Assembly: GCA_023053685.1 (NCBI GenBank)
Contig: JALIGW010000002.1
Span: 254,996,739-255,060,738, forward strand
DNA: 64,000 nucleotides
Source: Diadophis punctatus similis
Taxonomy: Eukaryota > Chordata > Lepidosauria > Squamata > Dipsadidae
Direction: 5' to 3'
The notes under the pieces were generated by a model. That model saw only the letters and a program-made list of their open reading frames with translations. It was not told the origin of the DNA and ran no database searches. Position numbers and translations under genes: made by a program. This document shows, in pieces, positions 8,677-19,700 of the stretch (positions are counted from its first letter, which is position 1; each line of letters starts with the position of its first letter).

Positions 8677-9660
8677 CAGCGGTTCCCAACCTTCCTAATG
8701 CCGCGCCCTGCCTGGAGAGCCAGCAGATGGGCGTGCCGGGGAGTCTCTGAGTCTTGTCAGGAAGGTAAGCTGAGCGCCGGCTGGGCCCACGCGCTCCTGC
8801 CTGCCCCTCGCTCCAGCTGTCTCCTGGGAAGTTTGCGGGAAGTGGCGGCGGGCAGAGCTGGGCAGGACGGAGCCGCCAGTGCAGCAGTGCCCGGCGAGGA
8901 AGGCTGGGCAGGGAGGCGCGGCTGATTGTCTCGTTCACAGTGCTGTGAGGTGGATGGGCTAGAAGAAGCACGGTTGAGCAGGGCCAGGGCAGCGCAGCCT
9001 ATTGTGCCTTCTCTTGCCCCCTCTCCATCCTGGAAGGCCGCGCATCCCCCCCGCCAATCCTCTGTACAAACTGCCCATCCCATTTCTGCAAAGGCAGAGC
9101 CCTGCAGGGTGATCTAAAGAGGGGAGGGGGATGCTGTAGAAAAGGCCGCCTTCTACCCATGCCGGCTCCGCGGGACTTGTGGCTACGAAGCAGCCCACTG
9201 ACTTCCAACCCGGCGCCGTGGGCCAAGTTCCCAGAGTGGTGCCGGTGGTCGGCCGGGCCGATCCGCAAGGAGAGCAGGCAGGTGGCAGGGTGAGAAGCCA
9301 GTGGGCTGCTTTGGAGCCCCAAGCGCCGCGGAGGCAGCACGAGTGGAAGGCGGCCTTTTCTGCAGCATCCCCCTCCCCTCTTTGGATCGCCCTGCAAGGC
9401 AGGGCTCTGCCTTTGCAGAAAAGGGGCGGGCACATGTGCAGCAGCCCCGGGACATCTGCTTGCCCTTCTGCCGCCCCTCTCAGCGTCTGCATTTCCATCA
9501 AGGGCCGCCCACCCACACACTGGCTGGGCCAAGCTGGACGCTGACCTCGGAAGGCAAGCGGGCGTGGGGGACCGCCTAGAAGGCTGTGTGGAAGGCTGCC
9601 GAGCATGGTAGGGCTGCAGGGAAGGGAGTAGGCTGCTCCCTCCCTTCCCTACCGTCCCGA
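8677..9660. mobile_element. GC-rich non-autonomous DNA element with a hAT-like end and a large hairpin
   Basis: It starts CAGCGGTTCCCAACCTT, a hAT-type terminus. Its possible partner is the inverted end at 11610-11632, but 8-bp flanks do not match, so the two ends may come from different insertions. The interior is GC-rich and contains a long inverted repeat (9087-9424). The many overlapping open frames in it follow from base composition and palindromy, not from recognisable protein. Confidence 0.5.
9087..9424. repeat. Long imperfect inverted repeat (hairpin)
   Basis: Arms of about 120 bp (9087-9207 and 9294-9424) are complementary, with a loop of about 85 bp. Landmarks are tttctgcaaaggcagagccc on the left and the complement of gggctctgcctttgcagaaa on the right. 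The inner part pairs aagcagcccactgacttc with gaagccagtgggctgctt. Confidence 0.8.
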
Positions 9661-9680
9661 CATGCTTTCCTGCCTTCCAC

Positions 9681-9914
9681 ATGGCCTTCCACTTGCCTGC
9701 TGATTGGCGGCCAACAGAGCCCCATGTTGTGGTCCGCCCGCAGCCTGTGCAACTGGCAGCAGATTCGGACACCGAGGAGGCTGGGGAGGAACCTGGGCCA
9801 GGCCTGGAGTCTGGAGAACCCTCGGTGCCAGAGGCAGGGATTCAGCCAGGGCCATTGGGGAGGTCTGTCCCACCTCCAGAACCTCCAGAAGCTGACAAGA
9901 GCAAGGAAGAATAG
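9681..9914 (+). other. Open frame, Pro/Glu-rich, unknown
   Basis: A 77-codon plus-strand frame has an acidic and proline-rich composition (for example DSDTEEAGEEPGPGLESGEP). It ends at a stop about 40 bp before the LINE begins. I do not recognise a family. The composition resembles linker regions of retroelement proteins, but this is weak. It is probably part of the surrounding repeat. Confidence 0.25.
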
Positions 9915-9954
9915 GAGGAGCCTGTTCTCAATGTGCGCATGCGCAGAGCTGCAT

Positions 9955-11030
9955 CAAATCCCATACCTGTTAACAGCCGTGTTCCTCAAGGCAGCATACT
10001 AGGACCAACACTCTTTATACTTTATATAAGTGACTTTTGCAATTACATTACAAGCGACTGCGTTCTCTTCACCGATGATGTAAAACTCTTCAACACCACC
10101 GACAATACTACTATCCTCCAAAAAGACCTAGACTTTGTGTCAGAATGGTCAAACATCTGACAACTCCAAATCTCAACCAATAAATGCTCTGTCCTACACA
10201 TTGGCAAAAAAAATCAGAACACCAAATACAAGCTGAACAGACAAGACCTTGCAGACGACCCTCACTCTGTCAAAGACCTTGGAATACTCATGTCAAATGA
10301 CCTAAGTGCCAAAGCCCACTGCAACATCGCCAAAAAGGCTTCAAGAACTGTTAACCTAATCTTACGTAGCTTCTTCTCCGGTAATATCACACTATTAACC
10401 AGAGCATACAAAACATTCGCCAGACCAATCCTTGAATACAGCTCATCTGTCTGGAAACCACACTGCATATCGGACATAAATACATTAGAAAGTGTCCAGA
10501 GATACTTTACAAGAAGAGTCCTCCACTCCTCTACTCACAACAGAATACCTTACGCAACCAGACTTGAAATCCTGGGCTTAGAAAGCTTAGAACTACATTG
10601 CCTTCAGCACGACCTAAGCATAGCTCATGAAATTATCTGCTACAACGTCCTTCCTGTAAACTATTACTTCAGCTTCAACCACAATACACGAGTACACAAC
10701 AGATACAAACTCAAAGTGAACCGCTCCAAACTTGAGTGAAAATATGACTTTAGCAACAGAGTGGTAAATGCCTGGAACTCACTACCTGACTCTGTGGTTT
10801 CGTCACCAAACCCCCAAAACTTTACCCTTAGACTGTCCACTGTTGACCTCACCCGATTCCTAAGAGGTCAGTAAGGGGCGTGCATAAGTGCACCAGCGTG
10901 CCTATCATCCCTGTCCTAATGTTCCCTCTTATCAGTACCCATCTTATGTATATAAACAATGTTATACCTATGTATATTACCAACACGTACTTGACAAAAA
11001 TAAATAAATAAAATAAAAAATGCAAGAACA
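9955..11030 (+). mobile_element. CR1-superclade LINE, 5'-truncated (second half of reverse transcriptase to tail)
   Basis: The plus strand encodes reverse transcriptase from the VPQGSILGPTLFILYISD block through the degenerate catalytic box FTDDVKLF (canonical form xADD). It continues with the thumb region (VKDLGILMSNDLSAKAHC), FARPILEYSSSVWKPH and the C-terminal TRLEILGLESLELHCLQHDL. The frame breaks near 10160 and 10739. It ends in an AAATAAATAAATAAAATAAA tail. It differs from the L2 and CR1 copies nearby and may be a CR1/Rex-type lineage; the exact clade is not resolved. Confidence 0.8.
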
Positions 11031-11460
11031 ATATCAGAGGAGAAGGACTACTCAGGAGTAAGGCTTGGGGATAATTGGCCCCCTCCCATAGGCTATATAA
11101 GTGGAGAACATGAAAGGGTTCCTTGCAGGAAGCAACTAAGTTCATCTTTAGATCTCGTTATTGCAATTCAAGACTCAGTTCCTGTTTGAATTTGCCAAGT
11201 TTTTCCTGCAAATTGGTCTTTGGTAATTTGCCAAAGAAGAGCAAGGTTCGTGTGTGTTATCTGCTTTTATCTAAAAGACTTTAGCTGGACTTGTTTTAAT
11301 TTGTTTGGACTCCTATCTGCTTTTCCCTGAAAGATGTTAGTCGGACTTATTTTCCTTTATTTGGACTTATGACAACTGCTATTGAAAATAATTAGTAGTC
11401 GTACAAATAAAAGAGGTTTGTGATACGCCATTTGTGCCGTTTTATTTTATCAGGAAGCCT
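11031..11460 (+). mobile_element. Possible solo LTR (promoter-like, with poly-A signal)
   Basis: The segment contains a TATA-type motif (ggctatataag, about 11090-11100) and an AATAAAAG poly-A signal near 11406, about 310 bp downstream, which is the order found in LTRs. No clear terminal duplication was found, so this is a structural guess. There is no open frame of interest. Confidence 0.3.
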
Positions 11461-11632
11461 AGGTCAGAACACCCTAGGCAGAAATGCGCCCTGCGAGGGG
11501 CCCACCTCCAACACTCCTCTGCCACCCCCCTTGCCTCTAAGCGCCCCCCTGCCGCCCCCTTGCCTCTTAGCGCCCCCCCAAGTCATCCCACACACCCCCA
11601 GGGGGTGGTACCGCCCACTTTGGGAACCACTG
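11461..11632. mobile_element. hAT-like terminal segment
   Basis: It is CCCC-rich DNA ending in ccgcccactttgggaaccac-tg. Read in reverse it begins CAGTGGTTCCCAAAGTGGG, a hAT-type terminal repeat like the one at 8677. Confidence 0.5.
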
Positions 11633-11689
11633 ACCTTGTCTCATTTGGATCAGAAAGGCAAAATATGCATATACATAAAAATATGTAGA

Positions 11690-13260
<1,571 letters not shown>

Positions 13261-13833
13261 TCAAATAGTAGAAAGTCAAGTGAATTTCCTTCTGAAGTTT
13301 TCTAAAATTCCATTAGGTTGTTTGTTTGAATGCTTACAGTGGTGTGATATAGATATGATGATTTCTATATTCATGAGTCCTGAAAGCTTTGAAAATATCT
13401 AGAAAATATCTCTTTTTTTACAATTATCTATATATCTGCAAATCTCAATCAAAGTCAGTTTTGAGTTAAGGAAACATCCAAGGAGGAATTACGAGAAAAC
13501 TTAAGATTTATTGGGGTGGGTTAATTTTAGAAGAGACCTGTGAGAACTGAAACAATTTTGAAACAATCTCCTTCTTCCCCGGTGTACCTTGGAGTAGCTA
13601 CTCAATGATGTCTTTCTGGCAGGCAGGACTCCCGCTCGGCCCGTTCCTTGATCCCAACAATGAGACTTTGGAGCGAAATTCCTTGCTTGAAGTCTCCCAT
13701 TGGCTTGTAAATGCTCTTCGCAATGTGACCGGAAAGGTTGGGAGGCTTCAAGAATAGTTATTTCACTGTTCCAATGTCTCATTGACTTTAGAACTTTGGC
13801 TGGATCTGGTACAGGATTCAGTTCGCAGAGAAT

Positions 13834-14155
13834 AGAGGCATAAACTACTTTAGTGCGAGATCACATGAGACCAGTAGTGCAAGATCTCAGGCTAGTAATC
13901 TTGCATGATCTCGCACTGCAGTACTTTAGGCCTGTGTTCTTTTAAGAACTGAGGCCTGCACGAGATCCAGGGCAGAAGTCTTTGAAAACAAAGAGGCCTT
14001 CCTTCTGTTTGCAAAGCATTTTGCCCTGGTTCTCATGCAGGCCTTGTTTAGCAGAGAAGAGAGGTCTAAATTATTATAGTGCGAGATCATGTTACACTAG
14101 TAGTGTAAGATTTCCCACTACTGATCTCACATATCTCTCACTACTTTATGCCTCT
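13834..14155. repeat. 322-bp imperfect palindrome in the gene 1 intron
   Basis: The whole segment is one inverted repeat centred near 13995. It starts agaggcataaactac and ends with the complement, gtactttatgcctct-like text. Internal parts pair as well, for example aggcctgcacgagatccagg with the complement of the segment near 14025-14050. Smaller gtgcgagatca hairpins lie within each arm. A homologous copy missing about 130 bp on one side lies at 51679-51959. It may be a foldback or MITE insertion that predates the gene duplication. Confidence 0.8.
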
Positions 14156-14437
14156 TTTTCTACAAATGCACCAAAGCAGGCAAAGGAACCAACGGCTTGC
14201 TACATTACCGCAACATAAGTCCCAGCATGATGGAATGGGGGTATACGTAGGGCGAACGTTGTTGCAGCTCCTCTACTGTCATTCGTAAGTGTGAATGATG
14301 GCCATGGTGCCGCAACATTTGTAATTTCGACAGGGTCTTAAGTAATTTCGTCAGGGTCTTAAGTACTTGGGGAAGGGCTAGGTTGTAACTTGGAATGGTC
14401 GCTTAGTGAACTGTCCTAACTCGTTGATTACCTATAC

Positions 14438-15434
14438 TGGGGGTCGGCATGTGGCTCTTTGGACTCTCTCCTGCGGCTCCCTATTGGATGATCCCACCAG
14501 TGTGTGGTCCCTCCCCTCTCCCTTACTCCTCGCCTGCCCTGAGAAGAGAAGGGTGACTGCAGCGGATGGAGACTCGCTCCGTATTCCAGAACAGGAGCGA
14601 AGTGCCCCTCTACTTGCCTCGTTTTCCGGCCCTTGTTGGTGCTGTGCGCACCTCGGCCGCTGGGGGAGACACGTGACTTTTCTTCGCGCTGAGACACTGG
14701 CTGGGCCACCTGGCTGCAGCCGATGCTCCGCGTCGTAATGGGCTCCAGGAGGAGGAGGAACAGACGCCGTCTCCCCCATTGTGCAGCGCACTAAGTTGAA
14801 GTGCAAGAGCAGCAAGCAACCATGGAGGCGGTGAGAGGAATATGGGGAGAAGCACCCCAGCCAGTGTCTCGGGGTGGAGAAAGTCAGGCATCTCCCCATA
14901 TTCCTCTTGCCACCTCTAAGACTGCTTGCTGCTCTTGCACTTAAACCTGGCATGCTGCACAATTGGGGAGACGGCATGCCCTTCTCCTCCTCCTGAAGCC
15001 CATTACGATGCGGAGCATCGCCTGGGGTGGCCCCACCAGTGTCTTGGTGTTGAGAAAAGTCACGCGTCTACCAACAAGGGCTGGAAAAAGAGGCAAGTAG
15101 AGGAGCGGTTCGCTTCCGCTGTGAAATATAGAGCGAGTTTCCATCACTGCTGTCGCCCTTCTCTTCTCAGGGCAGGCGAGGAGTGAGGAGGAGAGGAGGG
15201 TGGGGGGGGGCAGGCAGTTGACGGCGAGCGAGCGAGAGTGAGTGAGTGAGTGAGTGAGTGAGTGAGTGAGAGTGAGAGTGAGAGAGAGATTGGCTGGAGG
15301 GGTGTCATGTGATTGGGTGGGAGTGAGTGATGTTGAGTTGGCCACGCCCACCCAGGTTTTGTGGCTCCCGGTGTTTTGTTTTCTGTGGGAAACGGGCCCA
15401 AGTGGCTCTGAGTGTTTAAGGTTGCAGACCCCTG
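14438..15434 (-). mobile_element. Non-autonomous hAT element with 8-bp TSD (997 bp)
   Basis: It is flanked by a perfect acctatac duplication (14430-14437 and 15435-15442). The right end, read in reverse, begins CAGGGGTCTGCAACCTTAAA. The paralogous intron at about 52172 has one copy of the target (acctgtac) and no element, so the boundaries are secure. It includes a GAGT-type microsatellite (15231-15290). Relatives are 48502-50352 and the partial copy at 3671. Confidence 0.92.
15231..15290 (+). repeat. GAGT/GAGA microsatellite
   Basis: About eight uninterrupted gagt units are followed by degenerate gagagtgaga units, inside the hAT element. Confidence 0.9.
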
Positions 15435-15842
15435 ACCTATACCATAAGATGCTCTGACTCACATTGCATGAGGCCTTCATTCTTGAATTGGATTGGGAGA
15501 ATGCTCTTCCATGGCCTGAGTGTGAAACTTCTGTTCTTACACAATTTGGGGAGGTTTTAGTGGACAAATGACAACCGATTCCTCTCACATGACCTCCAGA
15601 GGACATATATGTATTGATGTATATATGGAAATTGTGGAGAAAAAATAAAAACTTATTAAAAGAAAAGAAAAGAGATATTGACTCTTTCCTTCCTTGGAGT
15701 TCCTTTTCTTCTCCTTCCCAGGAGACGATATCTGATTAGTGGTTTTTAAATAAAAATTGGATTAGTGACTTTCTTTTTTAAATAAAAAAGCTAACTATAA
15801 TCTCTCTTCTTGAACTCTGATTGGGGACAAGAAAACTCTTAC

Positions 15843-15972
15843 CCAGAGAGACCACGTTCCTATGGTTTTCAAGCATGACTTCCGAATGTAGCGCTTTTTG
15901 GTCAGGATCCAGCTGAGACCATTCCTCCTCAGAGAAAGACACAGCCACCTCCTCGAAGGACACAAGACTCTC
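15843..15972 (-). CDS. Gene 1 KRAB exon (A box)
   Basis: The 130-nt exon lies between an acceptor after cgtattcag and a donor ggtaagag, entering in phase 0 and leaving in phase 1. It codes for [18 protein letters not shown] and [18 protein letters not shown] plus HRNVVSL. The KRAB A-box hallmarks are present: the FEEVAV opening, EEW, LDP and MLEN. The A box recruits TRIM28 for heterochromatin-based repression; whether this copy does so is inference. The canonical A box has Tyr where ALHSEV and ENHRN carry His. Gene 2's exon differs by only a few residues. Confidence 0.92.
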
Positions 15973-16013
15973 CTGAATACGGAAAAAAAGAACAGAAGAG
16001 GAGGATTCGCAAG

Positions 16014-17500
16014 ATCTGTTCATCTTCATCAATGATTTAAACAAGAGGATAGAATGGGAACTTATCAAATTTGCAGACAAGACCAAATGGGCAGGAATAC
16101 CAACACTCCAGAAGACAAGCTCGAGAGATAGAAGGAACAACAGATTGGACCACATCTAAGAAAATGAAAAACGTTGAGAAATGTAAGGTTTAACACTAAA
16201 AAGTACAACAGGGATCTTGCAGTCCTATTGGACAATCACTTAAACATGAGACAGCAGTGTGCTACAGTTACCAAAAAAACCTCCAACAAAATCATGGGAT
16301 GCATTAAGAGGGATAGAATCAAGTTGCTTCTCTCCTTGATTAGTTTCCACCCATTGCTTCTTGTTCTACCTTCAGGTGCTTTGGAGAATAGTTTGACTCC
16401 CTCTTCTTTGTGGCAACCCCTGAGATATTGGAACACTGCTATCATGTCTCCCCTGGTCCTTCTTTTCATTAAACTAGACATACCCAGTTCCTGCAACCGT
16501 TCTTCATATGTTTTAGCCTCCAGTCCCCTAATCATCTTTGTTGCTCTTCTCTGCACTCTTTCCAGAGTCTCAACATCCCTTTTTCATCGTGGCGACCAAG
16601 TGTGGCCTTACCAAGGCATTATAAAGTGGTATTAACACTTCGCGTGATCTTGATTCTATCCCTCTGTTAATGCAGCCTAGAACTGTGTTGGCTTTTTTGG
16701 TAGCTGCTGCACACTGCTGGCTCATATTTAAATGGTTGTCCACTAGGACTCCAAGATCCCTCTCACAGTTACTACTGTTGAGCAAGGTACCACATATACT
16801 GCACCTGTGCATTTTGTTTTTCTTGCCTAAATGTAGAACCTTACTTTTTTTCACCACTGAATTTCATTTTGTTAGATAGTGCCCAATGTTCAAGTCTGTC
16901 AAGATCCTTCTGTAGGATGCATTAAGAGGGATAGAATAAAGATCACACGAAGTTGGTAAGGCCACACTTGGAATATCGCATCCAGTATTGGCTGCTACGA
17001 TGTAAAACAGATCTTGAGACTCTAGAAAGAGTACAGAGAAGAGCAACCAAAATGATTAGGATCCTGGAGACTAAAACATATAAAGAATGGTTGCTGGAAT
17101 TGGGTATGTCTAGTTTAATGAAAAGGACTAGGAATGACATGATAGCAGTGTTGCAATATCTAAGGGGCTGCCACAAAGAAGAGGTCAACCAATTCTCCAA
17201 AGCATCTGAAGGTGGGAGAAGAAGTAATGGATAGAAACTAAGCAAGGAGAGAACTAACCTACAACTAAAAAGAAATTTTCTGACAGTGAGAACAATTAAT
17301 GAGTGGAATGACTTGCCTCTAGAAGTTGTGGATGCTCTGACACTGGAGGTGTTTAAGAAGAAATTGGACAGCCATTTATCTGAAATGTTTGATCTCCTAA
17401 TTGAAGCACAAATCAGAGAACTGGAAATTATCTTGTACCTTGATCACATGTTCTATGTGGCCATTCTCTTTGGATTTTAATAATCTGCTTTATTTTTTAA
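16014..17500 (+). mobile_element. CR1 LINE 3' half, interrupted by an inverted CR1
   Basis: The plus strand shows CR1 reverse transcriptase and C-terminal text: FIFINDLNKRIEWELIKFAD, then after the nested insertion VRPHLEYRIQYWLLRCKTDL, TLERVQRRATKMIR, ELGMSSLMKRTRNDMIAVLQ and RTINEWNDLPLEVVDA. The same insertion is present in gene 2 (52755 onward), so it predates the duplication. It begins only about 40 bp upstream of the KRAB exon acceptor. Confidence 0.88.
16324..16914 (-). mobile_element. Nested CR1 LINE 3' fragment in inverse orientation
   Basis: The reverse strand encodes CINRGIESRSREVLIPLYNA, LNSSNCERDLGVLVDNHLNM and TRGDMIAVFQYLRGCHKEEG, standard CR1. It is flanked by a nearly identical 27-bp repeat (ggatgcattaagagggatag plus seven more bases) at 16297-16323 and 16915-16941. 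Gene 2 has the uninterrupted sequence at about 53090-53125. Confidence 0.87.
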
Positions 17501-17942
17501 TATGATTTGCTTATTTTTTTGAACTACTGGTTATAAACTACTGGTTATAAACAGCAATTATCTGCCTAAATGACTACAGACCTAGCGCATTAACAGCTGT
17601 AGTGATGAAATGCTTCGAGAGATTGGTTCTCCAACACCTTAGGACATACCTCCTACCGGACTTTGACAAACATCAGTTTGCCTACAGGGGAAATAGGTTG
17701 ACAGACGACGCCATAGCTACTGCTTTATGTTCTGTAGCAAGCCATCTGGAGAAACCCGGGAACTATGTCAGGATCCTTTTCATAGACTATAGTTCAGCCT
17801 TCAATACCATTCTTCCGCGCATCCTTATCAAAAAGCTGACTGATTTTCCCTCTTCCATCTGCGACTGGATCAGAGATTTTCTGAGGGATTGGCCACAAAC
17901 AGTGAGGGTTGGGTCTGTCATATCCATCTCCCTACAGCTTAG

Positions 17943-18570
17943 CACCAGATTTATTTATTTATTTATTTATTTTGCTGTTCTTATATGCCGCCCTACTCCC
18001 TGGGGACTCAGGGCGGCGCACAACAGAGCACAAGAACAATACAAAACAGTAGCAAAAAATAAAAACATTTCATTTATTAAAAGATTAAAAAAAACCAAAC
18101 AACACATTCATACCTGGGGGAGACCTAAGATGTTCATCGGTCACATCACCCCGCCTGCAGGAAGAGCCATGTCTTAATAGCTTTCCGGAAGGCCAGCAAG
18201 GTGGGGATAGATCGGATCTCTGGAGATAGTTGGTTCCAGACAACCGGAGCCCCCACAGAGAAGGCTCTCCCCCTTGGTCCCGCCAACCGCCATTGTTTGG
18301 CTGAAGGGACCTGGAGGAGATCGACTCTGTGGGACCTAATTGGTCGTACGGATGTATGAGGTAGGATGCAGTCCCGGAGATAACCTGGTCCTAAGCCATG
18401 TAAGGCTTTAAAGATGATAATCAACACCTTGAATTGCACCCGGAGACCAATGGGCAACCAATGCAGCTGGCGGAGAATGGATGTTATGTGGGTGTATCTG
18501 GGGACACCCACCACAGCTCATGCAGCCGCATTTTGCACCAGTTGAAGTCTCCGAATCCCTACCATGCTGC
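17943..18570 (-). mobile_element. L2 LINE 3' end inserted in the Rex1-like LINE
   Basis: The plus strand opens with the tail (ttatttatttatttattttg) and gccgccctactccctgggga. The reverse strand encodes ILRQLHWLPIGLRVQFKVLI, GLGPGYLRDCILPHTSVRPI and GAPVVWNQLSPEIRSIPTLL, the usual L2 C-terminus. It interrupts the host LINE between its catalytic blocks. Confidence 0.9.
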
Positions 18571-18949
18571 GTGCTCAGTCCCTACCTGTATTCATTGTAC
18601 ACACAGGATTGTGTATCGTCTGACCCATCCACTGTGATCATTAAGTTCACAGATGACACCACCATACTGGGTCTTATTACAGGTGGAGATGAAACAGTGA
18701 ACAGAAGGGAGGTTCAAAAACTATCCACATGGTGCTTAAAAAGCAACCTGCACCTGAACACCAGCAAGACCAAGGAGATGGTGTTGGACTTCCAGAGGAA
18801 GAGAGAGGAACCTGCCCCACTTTACATCGACGGGGGCTGTGTAGAGAGTCTCCTCCTTTAAATTCATGGGAGTCCATCTCAGCGAAGACCTCACCTGGAA
18901 AAACAACACGATCCAGGTGGCCAGGAAGGCCCAACAGAGACTCCATTTC

Positions 18950-19280
18950 TGTCACGGTGTGAATATTGTCAGTTGTGAGTATATGCAGGGTGATGAACCC
19001 CTATCCTAAATATGATGGTACATTCCAATACAAGCAGAACACGTGATATGATGTTTTGCGCATGTCCACATTCCTCATCCACCATTAATCACTTCTGCCT
19101 TAGCTCTTGACCTGAATGGTCATGTTTCTTAGCAAAGATGTAATTATTCAGGATTTATTGTTTTTGTACTGAAATAAATATTTTCTATTAGACTTTTAAT
19201 CTCGGTTTCATTTCTAACTGTTTGGATTCCAAGTAAAAGATCCAAATTGCCTCTATGAGATTTTATTCTCATTCCCAACA
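18950..19280 (+). mobile_element. Solo LTR, copy 2 (331 bp, 5-bp TSD)
   Basis: It starts TGTCACGGTGTGAATATTGT and ends CCCAACA, with a perfect 5-bp duplication atttc at 18945-18949 and 19281-19285. It aligns end to end with the reverse complement of copy 1 (808-1137), including the AATAAATATTTTCTATTAG poly-A region. When it is skipped, the Rex1-like LINE reading resumes. Confidence 0.9.
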
Positions 19281-19700
19281 ATTTCCTTAGGGTCTTGCGT
19301 AAAAACAGGGTGGAACAACAACTGATGACCTCCTTATACCAGTCCACAATAGAAAGCGTCCTCCCTCATTGCATCACGGTATGGCATGCCAGTCTGACAG
19401 CCACGGATAGAAAAACATTAGAGGTTGGTGAGCACAGCACAAAAACATTGTGGGCTGTCCCCTGACACCACTAGATGAGATCGCTAGGGCTCGCTGCCTT
19501 AGAAGAGTGAGGAAAATCATCAGGGACAACTCACACCCTGGTCAGCACTTCTTTACTCTCCTACCATCGGGAAAGGAGATATAGAAGCATAGCCAGCCAC
19601 ACAAACAGCCTGAGGAACAGTTTTTATCCGTGGGATGTCAGACTCCTGAATGCAAAATCACATCATAACTACGTAGTACGATGGACTTGCAGGACTGGCA

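Larger units (their letters stand above)
17560..19700 (+). mobile_element. Rex1-like non-LTR retrotransposon, split by an L2 and a solo LTR
   Basis: Three plus-strand blocks belong to one reverse transcriptase. Block 17580-17942 has MMKCFERLVLQHLRTYL and ILFIDYSSAFNTILP (first catalytic Asp). Block 18571-18949 has CVLSPYLYSLYTQDCVSSD and VIIKFTDDTTILGLI (the catalytic box; Ala to Thr before DD). Block 19281-19700 resumes with the C-terminal region, broken by stops. A probable 3' tail (tgacaataaaggaattatta) is at 21865-21895. All blocks carry frameshifts. Clade naming rests on overall resemblance. Confidence 0.82.

Noticed and set aside
8959..9772. Long minus-strand frames (215 and 257 codons) and overlapping plus-strand frames
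   Set aside because: GC-rich palindromic DNA opens several frames at once. No protein family is recognised.
8677..11632. A single 2.95-kb hAT element bounded by the two inverted ends
   Set aside because: The termini resemble each other, but the flanking 8 bp (tactaagg and accttgtc) do not match, and the sequence outside does not join into one CR1. The ends may belong to separate insertions.
15778..15842. Extra KRAB B-box exon continuing from the A box
   Set aside because: A good donor ends the A-box exon, phases connect directly to the zinc-finger exon, and no B-box-like residues follow.
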